This document shows positions 24,718 to 33,138 of a stretch of 64,000 bases of DNA, piece by piece; the first letter of the stretch is position 1; each line of letters begins with the position of its first letter. Under the pieces are notes generated by a model, which searched no databases, had not been told where the DNA came from, and was given only the letters and a program-made list of their open reading frames with translations. The stretch is from Niastella sp966211305. GTDB taxonomy: Bacteria; Bacteroidota; Bacteroidia; Chitinophagales; Chitinophagaceae. The DNA lies in NCBI GenBank assembly GCA_966211305.1, contig CBIHPC010000009.1, positions 10,624 through 74,623 on the forward strand, read 5' to 3'. A program made the translations under genes and the position numbers.

Positions 24718-26217
24718 ATGCCAAATGTTGGTAAGATCAAGCAGATCATCGGTGCTGTAGTAGACGTGCAGTTTGAAGGAAAACTCCCTGAAATTTACAA
24801 TGCGCTTGAATTAAAGCGCCAAAATGGTGAAGTGCTGGTATTGGAAGCACAGCAACACCTGGGTGAAGACAGCGTTCGTTGTATCGCCATGGACGGTACC
24901 GAAGGCCTGGTGCGGGGAATGGTTGTAACAGATACCGGTGCTGCGATTGCCATGCCAACCGGCGAAGCTATCAAAGGCCGTTTGTTCAATGTAACCGGCG
25001 ACCCTATCGATGGATTGCCTGCTGTACCTAAAACGAATGGTCGCCCCATTCACAGCAAACCCCCTGCATTCGAAAACCTGAGCACTGCTACTGAAGTATT
25101 GTTCACAGGTATCAAAGTAATTGACCTCATTGAACCATACGCAAAAGGTGGTAAGATCGGTTTGTTTGGTGGTGCGGGTGTAGGAAAAACCGTTTTGATC
25201 CAGGAGCTGATCAATAACATCGCAAAAGCATATTCCGGTTTATCAGTATTTGCCGGTGTGGGTGAAAGAACCCGCGAAGGTAATGACCTGATGCGCGAGA
25301 TGATCGAAGCCGGCATTATGAAATACGGCGAAGAATTCATCCATAGTATGGAGAAAGGCGGCTGGGACCTGAGCAAAGTGAACATGAAAGAGCTGTCTGA
25401 TTCAAAAGCCACCTTCGTATTCGGACAGATGAACGAGCCCCCGGGCGCCCGTGCTCGTGTGGCACTAAGCGGTCTTACCATCGCTGAGTACTACCGCGAT
25501 GGCGACGGACAGGGCAAAGGCCGCGACATCCTGTTCTTCGTTGACAATATCTTCCGTTTCACCCAGGCTGGTTCCGAGGTTTCGGCGCTGCTGGGACGTA
25601 TGCCTTCTGCCGTGGGTTACCAACCTACGCTGGCTACCGAAATGGGTCTGATGCAGGAGCGTATCACATCTACCAAAAACGGTTCAATTACATCGGTTCA
25701 GGCGGTTTACGTACCAGCGGATGACTTAACCGACCCCGCTCCGGCTACTACCTTCGCCCACCTGGATGCTACCACCGTATTAAGCCGTAAGATCGCTGAC
25801 CTGGGTATCTATCCTGCGGTTGACCCGCTTGATTCTACCAGCCGTATCCTTACGCCGCAGATCGTTGGTGATTCACATTATAACACTGCCAACCGCGTAA
25901 AACTGATCTTACAACGTTATAAAGAGTTACAGGATATCATCGCCATCCTCGGTATGGATGAGTTGAGTGAAGAAGATAAACAAACCGTATTCCGCGCCCG
26001 TAAAGTACAACGCTTCCTGTCGCAACCTTTCCATGTGGCTGAGCAGTTTACCGGCCTGAAAGGGGTACTGGTGCCCATCGAAGAAACTATCCGTGGTTTT
26101 AACATGATCATGGACGGTGAAGTAGATGAGTATCCTGAAGCAGCGTTCAACCTGGTAGGTACCATCGACGATGCTATCGAAAAAGGTAAGAAGCTGTTGG
26201 CTCAGGCCCAGGGTTAG
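24718..26217 (+). CDS. atpD: F0F1 ATP synthase subunit beta
   Basis: 499 residues. Catalytic subunit of the F1 head with Walker A GGAGVGKT, the GERTREGNDL signature, DNIFRFTQAGSEVSALLGRM and the C-terminal helical domain. It hydrolyses or makes ATP at the inner membrane together with alpha, gamma, delta, epsilon and the Fo part. Only beta and epsilon are encoded here; as usual in Bacteroidota the remaining subunit genes must be elsewhere. An 8-bp-word repeat element fills the gap to atpC. Confidence 0.98.
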   Translation: MPNVGKIKQIIGAVVDVQFEGKLPEIYNALELKRQNGEVLVLEAQQHLGEDSVRCIAMDGTEGLVRGMVVTDTGAAIAMPTGEAIKGRLFNVTGDPIDGLPAVPKTNGRPIHSKPPAFENLSTATEVLFTGIKVIDLIEPYAKGGKIGLFGGAGVGKTVLIQELINNIAKAYSGLSVFAGVGERTREGNDLMREMIEAGIMKYGEEFIHSMEKGGWDLSKVNMKELSDSKATFVFGQMNEPPGARARVALSGLTIAEYYRDGDGQGKGRDILFFVDNIFRFTQAGSEVSALLGRMPSAVGYQPTLATEMGLMQERITSTKNGSITSVQAVYVPADDLTDPAPATTFAHLDATTVLSRKIADLGIYPAVDPLDSTSRILTPQIVGDSHYNTANRVKLILQRYKELQDIIAILGMDELSEEDKQTVFRARKVQRFLSQPFHVAEQFTGLKGVLVPIEETIRGFNMIMDGEVDEYPEAAFNLVGTIDDAIEKGKKLLAQAQG

Positions 26218-26220
26218 TGA

Positions 26221-26346
26221 GCTGATTAGCTAATTTGCTAATTAGCTAATGCTTAAACGCGGCCTTCAATTTTCGAATATTTGAGAGCCTGATATAATTT
26301 AGTCTGTTACACAGAGAGAATTAGCACATTATCATATTAGCACATT
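26221..26346. repeat. Inverted 8-bp-word element between atpD and atpC
   Basis: Left arm GCTGATTA GCTAATTT GCTAATTA GCTAATGC (four 8-bp words) begins 3 bp after the atpD stop. Right arm AATTAGCA CATTATCA TATTAGCA CATTATG ends in the atpC start codon itself. The core (about 60 bp) contains CGCGGCCTTC, the reverse complement of a core motif in the elements at 36762 and 38069. Confidence 0.9.
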
Positions 26347-26604
26347 ATGAATTTAGAGATTTTAACTCCGGAAAAAAAGCTGTTCAGTGGTGAAGTGTAT
26401 GGCGTTCAACTGCCGGGTATAACCGGTTTGTTCGAAGTGCTCGATAAACACGCTCCGCTGGTAAGCGCGCTGAAATCAGGCCGGGTAAAGGTTTTAAAAG
26501 ATAAAAGCAATCACCTGGCCTTTTACGAGATCCAGGGCGGATTTGTTGAAGTGCTCGACGGTAAAACAACTGTGCTGGTAGAAGGCGCTTCCGTTGTTGG
26601 ATAA
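26347..26604 (+). CDS. atpC: F0F1 ATP synthase subunit epsilon, short form
   Basis: 85 residues (MNLEILTPEKKLFSGEVYGV to VEGASVVG), covering only the N-terminal beta-sandwich of epsilon; the C-terminal helical hairpin that inhibits ATP hydrolysis in many bacteria is absent. Short epsilon subunits are normal in Bacteroidota. It couples rotation of the central stalk with gamma and the c-ring. The ATG is formed by the last bases of the repeat element between atpD and atpC. A strong terminator follows. Confidence 0.93.
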   Translation: MNLEILTPEKKLFSGEVYGVQLPGITGLFEVLDKHAPLVSALKSGRVKVLKDKSNHLAFYEIQGGFVEVLDGKTTVLVEGASVVG

Positions 26605-26640
26605 CAGACTTTGAAGCTTTCAGCCAGATTCAATTATACG

Positions 26641-26673
26641 TCTCCCCCGTTTTGCCGGGGGAGATTTTTTTTT
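26641..26673 (+). terminator. Intrinsic terminator of atpD-atpC
   Basis: TCTCCCCCG-TTTTGC-CGGGGGAGA (9-bp stem) followed by nine T residues, 36 bp after the atpC stop codon. Confidence 0.92.
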
Positions 26674-26748
26674 GGCTTCCCCCCGCCCCCCGCCGGTGGA
26701 GGAGGGAGATGAAAGCCCGGGCATTAGATCTGGTGTAAGGTTCAGGAC

Positions 26749-26781
26749 AAAAAAAAATCTTCCGCCAGAGGAGCCGGAAGA
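26749..26781 (-). terminator. Intrinsic terminator of the sugar transferase gene
   Basis: On the minus strand TCTTCCG (26781-26775) pairs with CGGAAGA (26764-26758) and nine U follow (26757-26749). It lies 60 bp after the sugar transferase stop. Confidence 0.8.
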
Positions 26782-26841
26782 GATATCGCAAATATAATAT
26801 GTAAAGACTCCTCCCCCTCCGGGGGATGCGGGGAGGTGGCC

Positions 26842-27924
26842 TCAGGCATTCGACTTTTGAATAACGGCTGATGGCTTATTGGCCATAAGCCAGATATCGT
26901 ACAGCAGGTCCGATTTATCGGCGCCCGGTTCAAGCGACGCATCGGCCGGCAGAACCGCTTCGCTGTTCTTTTGCGCCTGCCAGCCGGTTATACCGGCAGC
27001 GGCCAGGAAATGACCGGCGCCTTCATTGGTGGTGAGCCTTGCTGCTTCATATAACGGCAGCGCACGGTGCCCAACCAGTGAAAGATGCCCCAGCCATACG
27101 TTCAGCAGTTGCGGCAGCTCATCGAGGCTCGTCTTTCGCAGGAATAAACCAATTCTGCTGATGGAAGCGCCGTTCTTCTTTTTATCGGCGTCCTGTATAA
27201 TGGTGTTGAACTTAAACAAATTGAAAATACGATAACCACGGCCGGTGCGCAGGGTGGAGAACAGGACCGGTCCGCCCGTGTCGAGTTTCACCGCCAGCGC
27301 AATCAGCAGCATTACGGGGCCAAGCGCCAGCAGCAGGGTAGAGGAGATGAGCACATCGAGGCCTCTTTTTGCAACCGCACGTACGCTGGGGTACCTACGA
27401 AATACCGTTTCCACTTTGCTAACCTGTGGCTGCTGCAGCCGTTTTTGTTTCATCTGCTTCAGGAAGTTCACTTTGCGCAACAGTTCTGCGGGGGCAAATT
27501 CATTCAGCACTATCAGGTCGTCGATGAACTCATATCGTTTAAAGCGGGTCAGTTCCTCTTTCGATAAACCGGTCGCCTCAACAATGAAAGGCACATCGGC
27601 CATTACTTTATGGTCATAGATGAATTTATGCAGTTCTACCAGGTGCTCCGTGCCCTGTGCAGCTTCAGCAATGATCATATCGGGAATGGTTACCGCATCC
27701 TGTTTTTTCAGCAAACGCTTCAGGCTGAAAATGGCGCCTTCGGCAGAATTGCTGGCGTAACCAAATTCAAAAGCGGCTTTCAGTTTGGCTGAATTGCGGG
27801 GTTGGGTACCTACATAAAAGAACTGCAACTTACCGATGTCGGTCGGTTCTTTTTCGGCTACAGGCAAACTATAGCGTTTGTACGTATCGATTAGTTTTTT
27901 CGTGGGTAGAATTGAAAGATCCAT
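26842..27924 (-). CDS. Bacterial sugar transferase with receiver-like N-terminal domain
   Basis: 360 residues from the ATG at 27924. The N-terminal half (about 25-150) resembles a response-regulator-type alpha/beta domain (KLQFFYVGTQPRNSAKLKAA, then VTIPDMIIAEAA, then VPFIVEATGLSKEE) without a clear phospho-acceptor pocket. The C-terminal part (about 180-350) is the sugar-1-phosphate transferase domain: VAKRGLDVLISSTLLLALG membrane segment, FLRKTSLDELPQLLNVWLG and LSLVGHRALP. Canonical proteins have SLVGPRP and FRTM here; this one has SLVGHRA and FNTI, so activity may be altered. The 30-bp gap from a receiver gene upstream suggests a functional pair in surface polysaccharide synthesis. Confidence 0.82.
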   Translation of the reverse strand: MDLSILPTKKLIDTYKRYSLPVAEKEPTDIGKLQFFYVGTQPRNSAKLKAAFEFGYASNSAEGAIFSLKRLLKKQDAVTIPDMIIAEAAQGTEHLVELHKFIYDHKVMADVPFIVEATGLSKEELTRFKRYEFIDDLIVLNEFAPAELLRKVNFLKQMKQKRLQQPQVSKVETVFRRYPSVRAVAKRGLDVLISSTLLLALGPVMLLIALAVKLDTGGPVLFSTLRTGRGYRIFNLFKFNTIIQDADKKKNGASISRIGLFLRKTSLDELPQLLNVWLGHLSLVGHRALPLYEAARLTTNEGAGHFLAAAGITGWQAQKNSEAVLPADASLEPGADKSDLLYDIWLMANKPSAVIQKSNA

Positions 27925-27954
27925 AGAAGACAATTTAATTGATCAATCCCGGCA

Positions 27955-28353
27955 TTAGCCGGCTTTCACTGTCGAAACCGGTACAACCCTGCTCATGACT
28001 TTCTGAATTGTTTCGTTTAATTCAAGCGGATTAAATGGCTTCGTATAAAAATCTGAAATACCATATTTCAGGCATTTCGCTGCTGTAACCTCCTTATCGA
28101 GCGATGACAAAACCACCAGGGGAATATCCCGGTAAAGCGCGCTCGAAGAAAATTCTTCGATCAGTTCCCAGTCCTGCACATCGGGTAACTGCGGGTCAAC
28201 GATGATCAGGTCGGGCAGGTTCTTTTTCGATAACCAGAACATAGCCGAACAGGCATCGGGCGCGGTAACAACCTGGTATTCCTTTCCCAGTACCGTGTGC
28301 AATAAAAACCTTATCGCTTTGCTGTCGTCAATTGCCAGAATACATCTCTTCAT
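27955..28353 (-). CDS. Single-domain response regulator (CheY-like receiver)
   Basis: 132 residues comprising one receiver domain: acidic pair D9-D10, phospho-acceptor D53 in LIIVDPQLPD, signalling S83/S84 and K105 in FYTKPF. There is no output domain, so it must act through a partner protein. The next gene, 30 bp downstream, encodes a sugar transferase with a receiver-like N-terminus, a likely partner (inference). No histidine kinase gene is adjacent. Confidence 0.93.
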   Translation of the reverse strand: MKRCILAIDDSKAIRFLLHTVLGKEYQVVTAPDACSAMFWLSKKNLPDLIIVDPQLPDVQDWELIEEFSSSALYRDIPLVVLSSLDKEVTAAKCLKYGISDFYTKPFNPLELNETIQKVMSRVVPVSTVKAG

Positions 28354-28911
28354 TATCGTTCATTAAGTGAAAACAATTTTTCGTTTTCCGATAAGACATA
28401 AGGATGCGTTCGGTTCGCACAGGCATTGGAATACAGATTCCGGGACATAGATATGGCTGTCGGAAATCATATTACAAAATGTACAAAACGGCTTTACAGG
28501 ATTGTTAGATTAACTTTTTTAAGGTGTTAACCAGTTTGGGGGGATTTTCCAGGGATTTGTGGTATGGTAATCTGTAAAATCTTTCGGTCTTCAAGGGATA
28601 GGCACAATAAAAGTAATAACAAAATCCAATAAAGCAAATACCCGGCGGCACGTAGTAAAAAAATATATATAAATGCTTAGTTATAAGGCGTTCGCTAAGT
28701 GCTGATTAGGTAACAGTTTGATTATTAGTACTATTTATCCACATGCATTGTTGTTATTACGCCGATCGTATCTTGCTGATTAATAGTTGAATAGTTCAGC
28801 TGTAATTAGTAACATCTTAACATTAATTAAGTTCGGTTGCATGTAATTTGCGAATGTGCGCCGCCTGCCAGAACTGCGGGGATTTACTAATTTGCATGTT
28901 AATAAGGAATC
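28354..28911. other. Gap between divergent receiver and outer-membrane protein genes
   Basis: About 560 bp, AT-rich in the middle (28600-28850). No ORF of note, no strong hairpin with U-run and no exact TTTG-N19-TAnnTTTG was found. It must hold the promoters of both divergent genes. It ends in the duplicated leader at 28912. Confidence 0.4.
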
Positions 28912-28953
28912 GTAAGTTCCATCTGGCCAAAACTCAATAAATATTTTCAGATG
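28912..28953 (+). repeat. Duplicated 42-nt leader, copy 1
   Basis: Starts GTAAGTTCCATCTGGC and ends TATTTTCAGATG, the last three bases being the start codon of the 188-residue outer-membrane protein. It matches 44978-45019, before an unrelated rRNA methyltransferase gene, at 38 of 42 positions without gaps. Confidence 0.9.
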
Positions 28954-29517
28954 AAAAAATATATACTGACCGCCTGTTTAATAGCCATGTTTAGTGTTGT
29001 AGCTGTAGCCCAGGATGGGGAGATGGAGCCGGAGCGCAGGGGTTTTGATAAGGAAAAACTGTTCTTTGGCGGGAATTTTGGTTTAGGTTTCGGCAATGTG
29101 TCAACGCTGGTAAATGTATCACCGCAGGTAGGCTACCGGTTCAACCGTTATCTGGCTGCCGGCGCCGGAGTCAACTTTATTTATTCGAGCTACAAGTACG
29201 AGTGGTTAGATTATAAAGAACAATTTGGCGTAGCGGGCCTGAATATCTTCGGCCGGGTATATCCTATAGAATATATCTTCTTTCAATTGCAGCCGGAGGC
29301 GAATTATACATGGGGCAAACAGAAAGCGTTAAGCTCCGATGCAGAGTATAAACTCGACAGTAAGATCGTTCCGTCGTTATTGGGTGGCATTGGTGCTGCG
29401 ATCCCTGCCGGCCGTGGTTTCTTTATTGTAAGCGCCAACTACGATCTGTTGCAAAATGAGCGCAGTCCGTATGGCAGCAGAACGTTCTTTAACTTTGGGT
29501 ATAACGTAGGATTTTAA
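28951..29517 (+). CDS. Outer-membrane beta-barrel protein (OmpW/porin-like)
   Basis: 188 residues. Signal peptide MKKYILTACLIAMFSVVAVAQ, then eight or so amphipathic strands (GNFGLGFGNVSTLVNVSPQV, YRFNRYLAAGAGVNFIYSSY) ending in the typical aromatic last strand FFNFGYNVGF. A small membrane-spanning barrel of the Bacteroidota outer-membrane beta-barrel family; its substrate or role is unknown. The start codon is the end of the 42-nt leader shared with the gene at 45017. The stop codon runs directly into the repeat element at 29520. Confidence 0.87.
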   Translation: MKKYILTACLIAMFSVVAVAQDGEMEPERRGFDKEKLFFGGNFGLGFGNVSTLVNVSPQVGYRFNRYLAAGAGVNFIYSSYKYEWLDYKEQFGVAGLNIFGRVYPIEYIFFQLQPEANYTWGKQKALSSDAEYKLDSKIVPSLLGGIGAAIPAGRGFFIVSANYDLLQNERSPYGSRTFFNFGYNVGF

Positions 29518-29519
29518 TT

Positions 29520-29643
29520 TGATAATGTGATAATTCGATAATGTGATAATGAAATACAGGTTTTCGGATCGCTTCGCGTGAACCTGCCATTTATAGTGAC
29601 TGATCGATCTTAATCGTTATCAAATTATCGAATTATCACATTG
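29520..29643. repeat. Inverted 8-bp-word element between convergent genes
   Basis: Left arm GATAATGT GATAATTC GATAATGT GATAATGA (perfect 8-bp period) starts 4 bp after the outer-membrane protein stop; right arm TTATCAAA TTATCGAA TTATCACA TT ends 3 bp before the stop of the LOG-family gene. The core shares AATGAAATACAG with the element at 47579 and GAACCTGC with that at 36762. Confidence 0.93.
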
Positions 29644-29646
29644 GCT

Positions 29647-30186
29647 TTACCCGATCTTGTTGAAGATCTCAACAGGCGTTTCACAAAAGATAATTCTTTC
29701 TTCTATTGCCTCATAAAGAAAGTCTTCTTTCTGCAGGTGAAGTAAATGCAGCCTGAGGTGGTTGTAAAAACCTTCCGAGTTCAGCACGTATATTTTTTTA
29801 TCGTGTATTTTAAGCTGGTTCCAGGTAAGCATTTCAAACAACTCATCGAGGGTGCCAAAGCCGCCGGGGAGTACGATAGCCGCATCGCACATTTCATACA
29901 TCATCTTTTTTCGGGTATGCATATCTGGCACTACAAACAGTTCGGTAAGCCCTTCGTGCTGATGTTCCCATTCAATAAGTATTTTAGGAATTACCCCCAT
30001 CACCTTACCGCCATTGCCCAGTACGCCATCGGCAATGGCGCCCATTAAACCTGTATTGCCACCGCCATATACCATACGCAGGTTCAGCACTGCTATCAGT
30101 TTACCGAGTTCTGCCGCATGCTTCATATATAAGGGGTTCCGTCCGGTCTTTGATCCGCAAAAAACTGCTACCGATTCAATCTTCAT
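29647..30186 (-). CDS. LOG-family protein (nucleotide 5'-monophosphate phosphoribohydrolase)
   Basis: 179 residues with the family signature PGGFGTLDELFEMLTW and the N-terminal Rossmann fold (SVAVFCGSKTGRNPLYMKHA, VYGGGNTGLMGAIAD). LOG enzymes cleave the N-glycosidic bond of nucleoside monophosphates, including cytokinin precursors in plants and microbes; in most bacteria the physiological substrate is a purine nucleotide. Cytoplasmic, single gene, convergent with the outer-membrane protein gene across a repeat element. Confidence 0.95.
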   Translation of the reverse strand: MKIESVAVFCGSKTGRNPLYMKHAAELGKLIAVLNLRMVYGGGNTGLMGAIADGVLGNGGKVMGVIPKILIEWEHQHEGLTELFVVPDMHTRKKMMYEMCDAAIVLPGGFGTLDELFEMLTWNQLKIHDKKIYVLNSEGFYNHLRLHLLHLQKEDFLYEAIEERIIFCETPVEIFNKIG

Positions 30187-30448
30187 GCTCGCTGTTTTTT
30201 ATAGGGACATAGATTGTTAAAAAAATGCCCGTCGGGCTCTAAGATAAAAGGATTATCAGCAATAGTGAAACACAATTTTATTATCTTCAGACCTAAAGTT
30301 TGAACAGAGGAGCGCTGTGGTGTTTGGGTTTTTATGCCTTTGCAAATAAGCGGATGCGCAAACAAAAACGTCGTAAACTATCTTCTATTCAGGCTTTTAG
30401 GCTATTGAACGTATCCGACTTTATTGAACCGTTTAATCAACGTTAATT

Positions 30449-31975
30449 ATGTCTGCATCGCTGTTATTCTCCTTTGTGATCGGTTATTTCGTTTTATTGC
30501 TGGTTGTTGCGTACTTCACTTCCCGGAATTCAAACAATGATTCATTCTTTATCGGAAACCGTAATTCAAACTGGATGCTGGTGGCATTTGGTATGGTGGG
30601 CACATCGCTGAGCGGTGTAACTTTTGTATCGGTGCCCGGAACCGTAGGTGATTTTGCGGGTAGCGTGCATAAGGGATTTGCTTATTTTCAGGTGGTGATC
30701 GGGTATTTCTTTGGATACCTCGTTGTGGCCTTTGTGCTGTTGCCGCTGTATTACAAAATGAACCTCACCTCCATTTATAATTATCTGCAGAAACGGTTCG
30801 GCACCATTGCGTATAAAACAGGGGCATTATTCTTTATTATCTCGCGCACGGTAGGCGCCACCGCCCGCCTGTACCTTGTGATCTTCGTATTGCAGGAATT
30901 TATTTTGAAAAGCTTTGGCGTTCCGTTTATAGTAACCGCGCTTATTATTCTATTGATGATCCTGCTGTACACTTTTGAAGGCGGGGTTAAGACCATTGTT
31001 TACACCGATACTTTACAAACCTCGCTGATGTTGCTGGGGCTGGTGGTAGCTGTAGTGTATATTCTCAACAACATGGATCTTTCTGTAGGCGATGCCATGC
31101 AAACGCTTTCTGCCAAAGGGTATACAAACATCTTCAATACCGATCCCATGAGCGGCGGGTTCTTCCTGAAACAGATCATCGGCGGTATGTTCATTACCAT
31201 TTCGATGTTCGGCCTCGATCAGGAAATGATGCAGAAGAACATTAGTGTAAAAACGCTGAAAGATTCGCAAAAGAACATGATCACCTTTAACCTGGTTAGC
31301 GCCGGGGTGAACTTTTTGTTCCTGTTGTTAGGTGGTTTGTTGTACCTGTACGCATTGAACCACGGAGCTGAATATGCCCAGGCTGCAGGCGGGAAGATGC
31401 AATTGTTGAGTGGGAATAAAAACATCATGGGTGACGAGCTTTTTCCCACCATGGCCTTACAGTTTATGCCGCAGGCCATATCTATAATATTTATCATTGC
31501 GCTCATCAGCGCCCTGTTCCCCAGTGCCGATGGCGCACTGACCGCATTGACCTCGTCGTTCTGTATAGATATGCTGGGCCTGAAACGCCGCGATGACCTT
31601 ACCGAAAAACAACAAAAGAAGATCAGGTTAACGGTGCACCTGTCATTTACGGTTATATTCCTTTTTTGTATCATGATATTTTACCGCATTGGCGACCGTA
31701 GTATCATCGATAAAATACTTACACTGGCCGGGTATACTTACGGGCCGTTGCTGGGGCTTTTCGCATTCGGCATCCTCAGTAAAAGAGCATTGCCTTCCAC
31801 TTATTTAATTACCATCATTTGTTTGGCCGCGCCTTTTATCTGTTATTTTCTTAGCCAGAACTCGGCGAAATTGCTTGGCGGCTACCAGATAGGTATAGAA
31901 CTGCTTATCATAAACGGATTACTAACATACCTCGGGTTATTGAGCATTTCAAAAAAAGCTGTGGTAACACAATAA
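30449..31975 (+). CDS. Sodium:solute symporter (SSS family)
   Basis: 508 residues, about thirteen membrane helices (first FSFVIGYFVLLLVVAYFTS). Family features include SFFIGNRNSNWMLVAFGMVG near the second helix and GTSLSGVTFVSVPG, which belongs to the sodium-site region. Imports an unidentified small solute with Na+. Single gene; a GC-rich hairpin at 32001-32029 may end its transcript. Confidence 0.93.
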   Translation: MSASLLFSFVIGYFVLLLVVAYFTSRNSNNDSFFIGNRNSNWMLVAFGMVGTSLSGVTFVSVPGTVGDFAGSVHKGFAYFQVVIGYFFGYLVVAFVLLPLYYKMNLTSIYNYLQKRFGTIAYKTGALFFIISRTVGATARLYLVIFVLQEFILKSFGVPFIVTALIILLMILLYTFEGGVKTIVYTDTLQTSLMLLGLVVAVVYILNNMDLSVGDAMQTLSAKGYTNIFNTDPMSGGFFLKQIIGGMFITISMFGLDQEMMQKNISVKTLKDSQKNMITFNLVSAGVNFLFLLLGGLLYLYALNHGAEYAQAAGGKMQLLSGNKNIMGDELFPTMALQFMPQAISIIFIIALISALFPSADGALTALTSSFCIDMLGLKRRDDLTEKQQKKIRLTVHLSFTVIFLFCIMIFYRIGDRSIIDKILTLAGYTYGPLLGLFAFGILSKRALPSTYLITIICLAAPFICYFLSQNSAKLLGGYQIGIELLIINGLLTYLGLLSISKKAVVTQ

Positions 31976-32000
31976 CGTTTTTAAGTTTATTAAATACTAA

Positions 32001-32029
32001 GTGTGGCGCGCTTTTGAGGTGCGCCACAC
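32001..32029. other. GC-rich hairpin after the symporter gene
   Basis: GTGTGGCGC (32001-32009) and GCGCCACAC (32021-32029) form a 9-bp stem with loop GCTTTTGAGGT; no U-run follows. It resembles the hairpin at 51551-51583 in layout (GTGGC stem, TTTTGAGG versus TTTCGAT loop). The rest of the gap to 32460 shows only words such as GCTGCAAG repeated near 32345. Confidence 0.6.
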
Positions 32030-32460
32030 CTGGTATTGTGTTGCATGATAGTACTTATGCGTTCAAAAAAATAAACGGCCCGTAAACTAAAACTTTATTT
32101 CCCCCGTTTAATACGTACCATTGCAATTACCGTTGTACAGTAAACGAAGAAGATGTTATGCATACAACCGCAAAGCGCCCTGATTAAGTAGTAAGAATTA
32201 CCACTAACAATATTTACGATAGCTGGAGTGTTTAGTCTGAGGTCGGGAGGCCATTTTTTGAAGGTGAATGGATTTCTGACTCCCGACCGATGGCTAAGCA
32301 AAAAGCAGCCCAAAGCCCAACACTTAAAGCCGAAAGCACGCTACAAGCTGCAAGTTTCACGCTGCAAGCCGTTGCGGTAACCCGAAACTCAGAACTTATA
32401 ACCGGGTTCCTTTATCATCTATATCAACGCTATCAACTTTTCAACTCCCTCTTCAAGGCT

Positions 32461-32468
32461 TATTTTTG
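32461..32468 (+). promoter_or_regulatory. -7 promoter element of the O-methyltransferase gene
   Basis: TATTTTTG matches TAnnTTTG; a TTTT (32438-32441) stands 19 nt upstream as a -33 near-match. Transcription from here would begin near 32474, just before the TTG at 32485, supporting that start over a longer upstream frame. Confidence 0.6.
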
Positions 32469-32484
32469 CCAAAATTTATCGATT

Positions 32485-33132
32485 TTGGATATAGTCAATC
32501 CTCAGGCAGAAGAATACGCCAGCCGGTACACATCACCGGATGATGCTCTTTTGGCGGAAATTGCGGCCAGTACCGCGGCCACTCATGCCCATGCACATAT
32601 GTTAAGCGGTCATGTACAGGGGAAGTTCCTCGAAATGATCAGCTGCCTGCTACAGCCCCGGCGGGTGCTCGAAATAGGCACTTTTACCGGTTATAGCGCC
32701 ATTTGCCTTGCTAAGGGCTTGTTAAAAGATGGAAAAATACATACAATTGAGCTCCGGGATGAGGATGCATCTGTAGCCCGGACAAATTTCAATAGGTCAA
32801 TTGACGCAGGTAAGATAATTTTGCACGTGGGTAACGCGTTAAGCATTATCCCCGGGTTGAATGAAACCTGGGATCTTGTGTTTATTGACGCAGATAAGGT
32901 AAATTATACCCAATATTACCAGTTGGTGTTGCCAATGGTACGGCCTGGCGGTCTGATCATAGCGGATAACGTGCTTTTTCACGGTCAGGTATTGCAATCC
33001 CGCACAGGCGGGATTTCCGGCAAAAATGCCAAAGCCATCCATGCATTCAACGAATATGTTTTGCAGGATGCCCGCGTTGAGAAAGTTATGCTGACCGTCA
33101 GGGACGGATTACTCATGATTCGAAAAAAATAA
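32485..33132 (+). CDS. O-methyltransferase (catechol/caffeoyl-CoA type)
   Basis: 215 residues from the TTG at 32485 (MDIVNPQAEEYASRYTSPDD). SAM motif VLEIGTFTGYSAICLAKGL, second acidic loop IELRDEDASV, metal/catalytic FIDADKVNY and ADNVLFHGQV are the family motifs of divalent-cation-dependent small-molecule O-methyltransferases. The reading frame stays open 65 codons further upstream, but that part is repeat-like and lies before the -7 promoter element at 32461, so it is not taken as coding. Six bp before the next gene, suggesting a three-gene operon with the glucosaminidase and hpt. Confidence 0.9.
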   Translation: MDIVNPQAEEYASRYTSPDDALLAEIAASTAATHAHAHMLSGHVQGKFLEMISCLLQPRRVLEIGTFTGYSAICLAKGLLKDGKIHTIELRDEDASVARTNFNRSIDAGKIILHVGNALSIIPGLNETWDLVFIDADKVNYTQYYQLVLPMVRPGGLIIADNVLFHGQVLQSRTGGISGKNAKAIHAFNEYVLQDARVEKVMLTVRDGLLMIRKK

Positions 33133-33138
33133 ACAAGG

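Noticed and set aside
28912..28950. The shared leader starts GTAAGT and ends TTTTCAG, like a spliceosomal intron
   Set aside because: The setting is bacterial, the leader lies upstream of the start codon and removing it would join nothing; the resemblance is taken as chance.
32290..32484. Longer O-methyltransferase starting at 32290
   Set aside because: A -7 promoter element lies at 32461 inside this part and the sequence is repeat-like; the family domain begins at the TTG at 32485.
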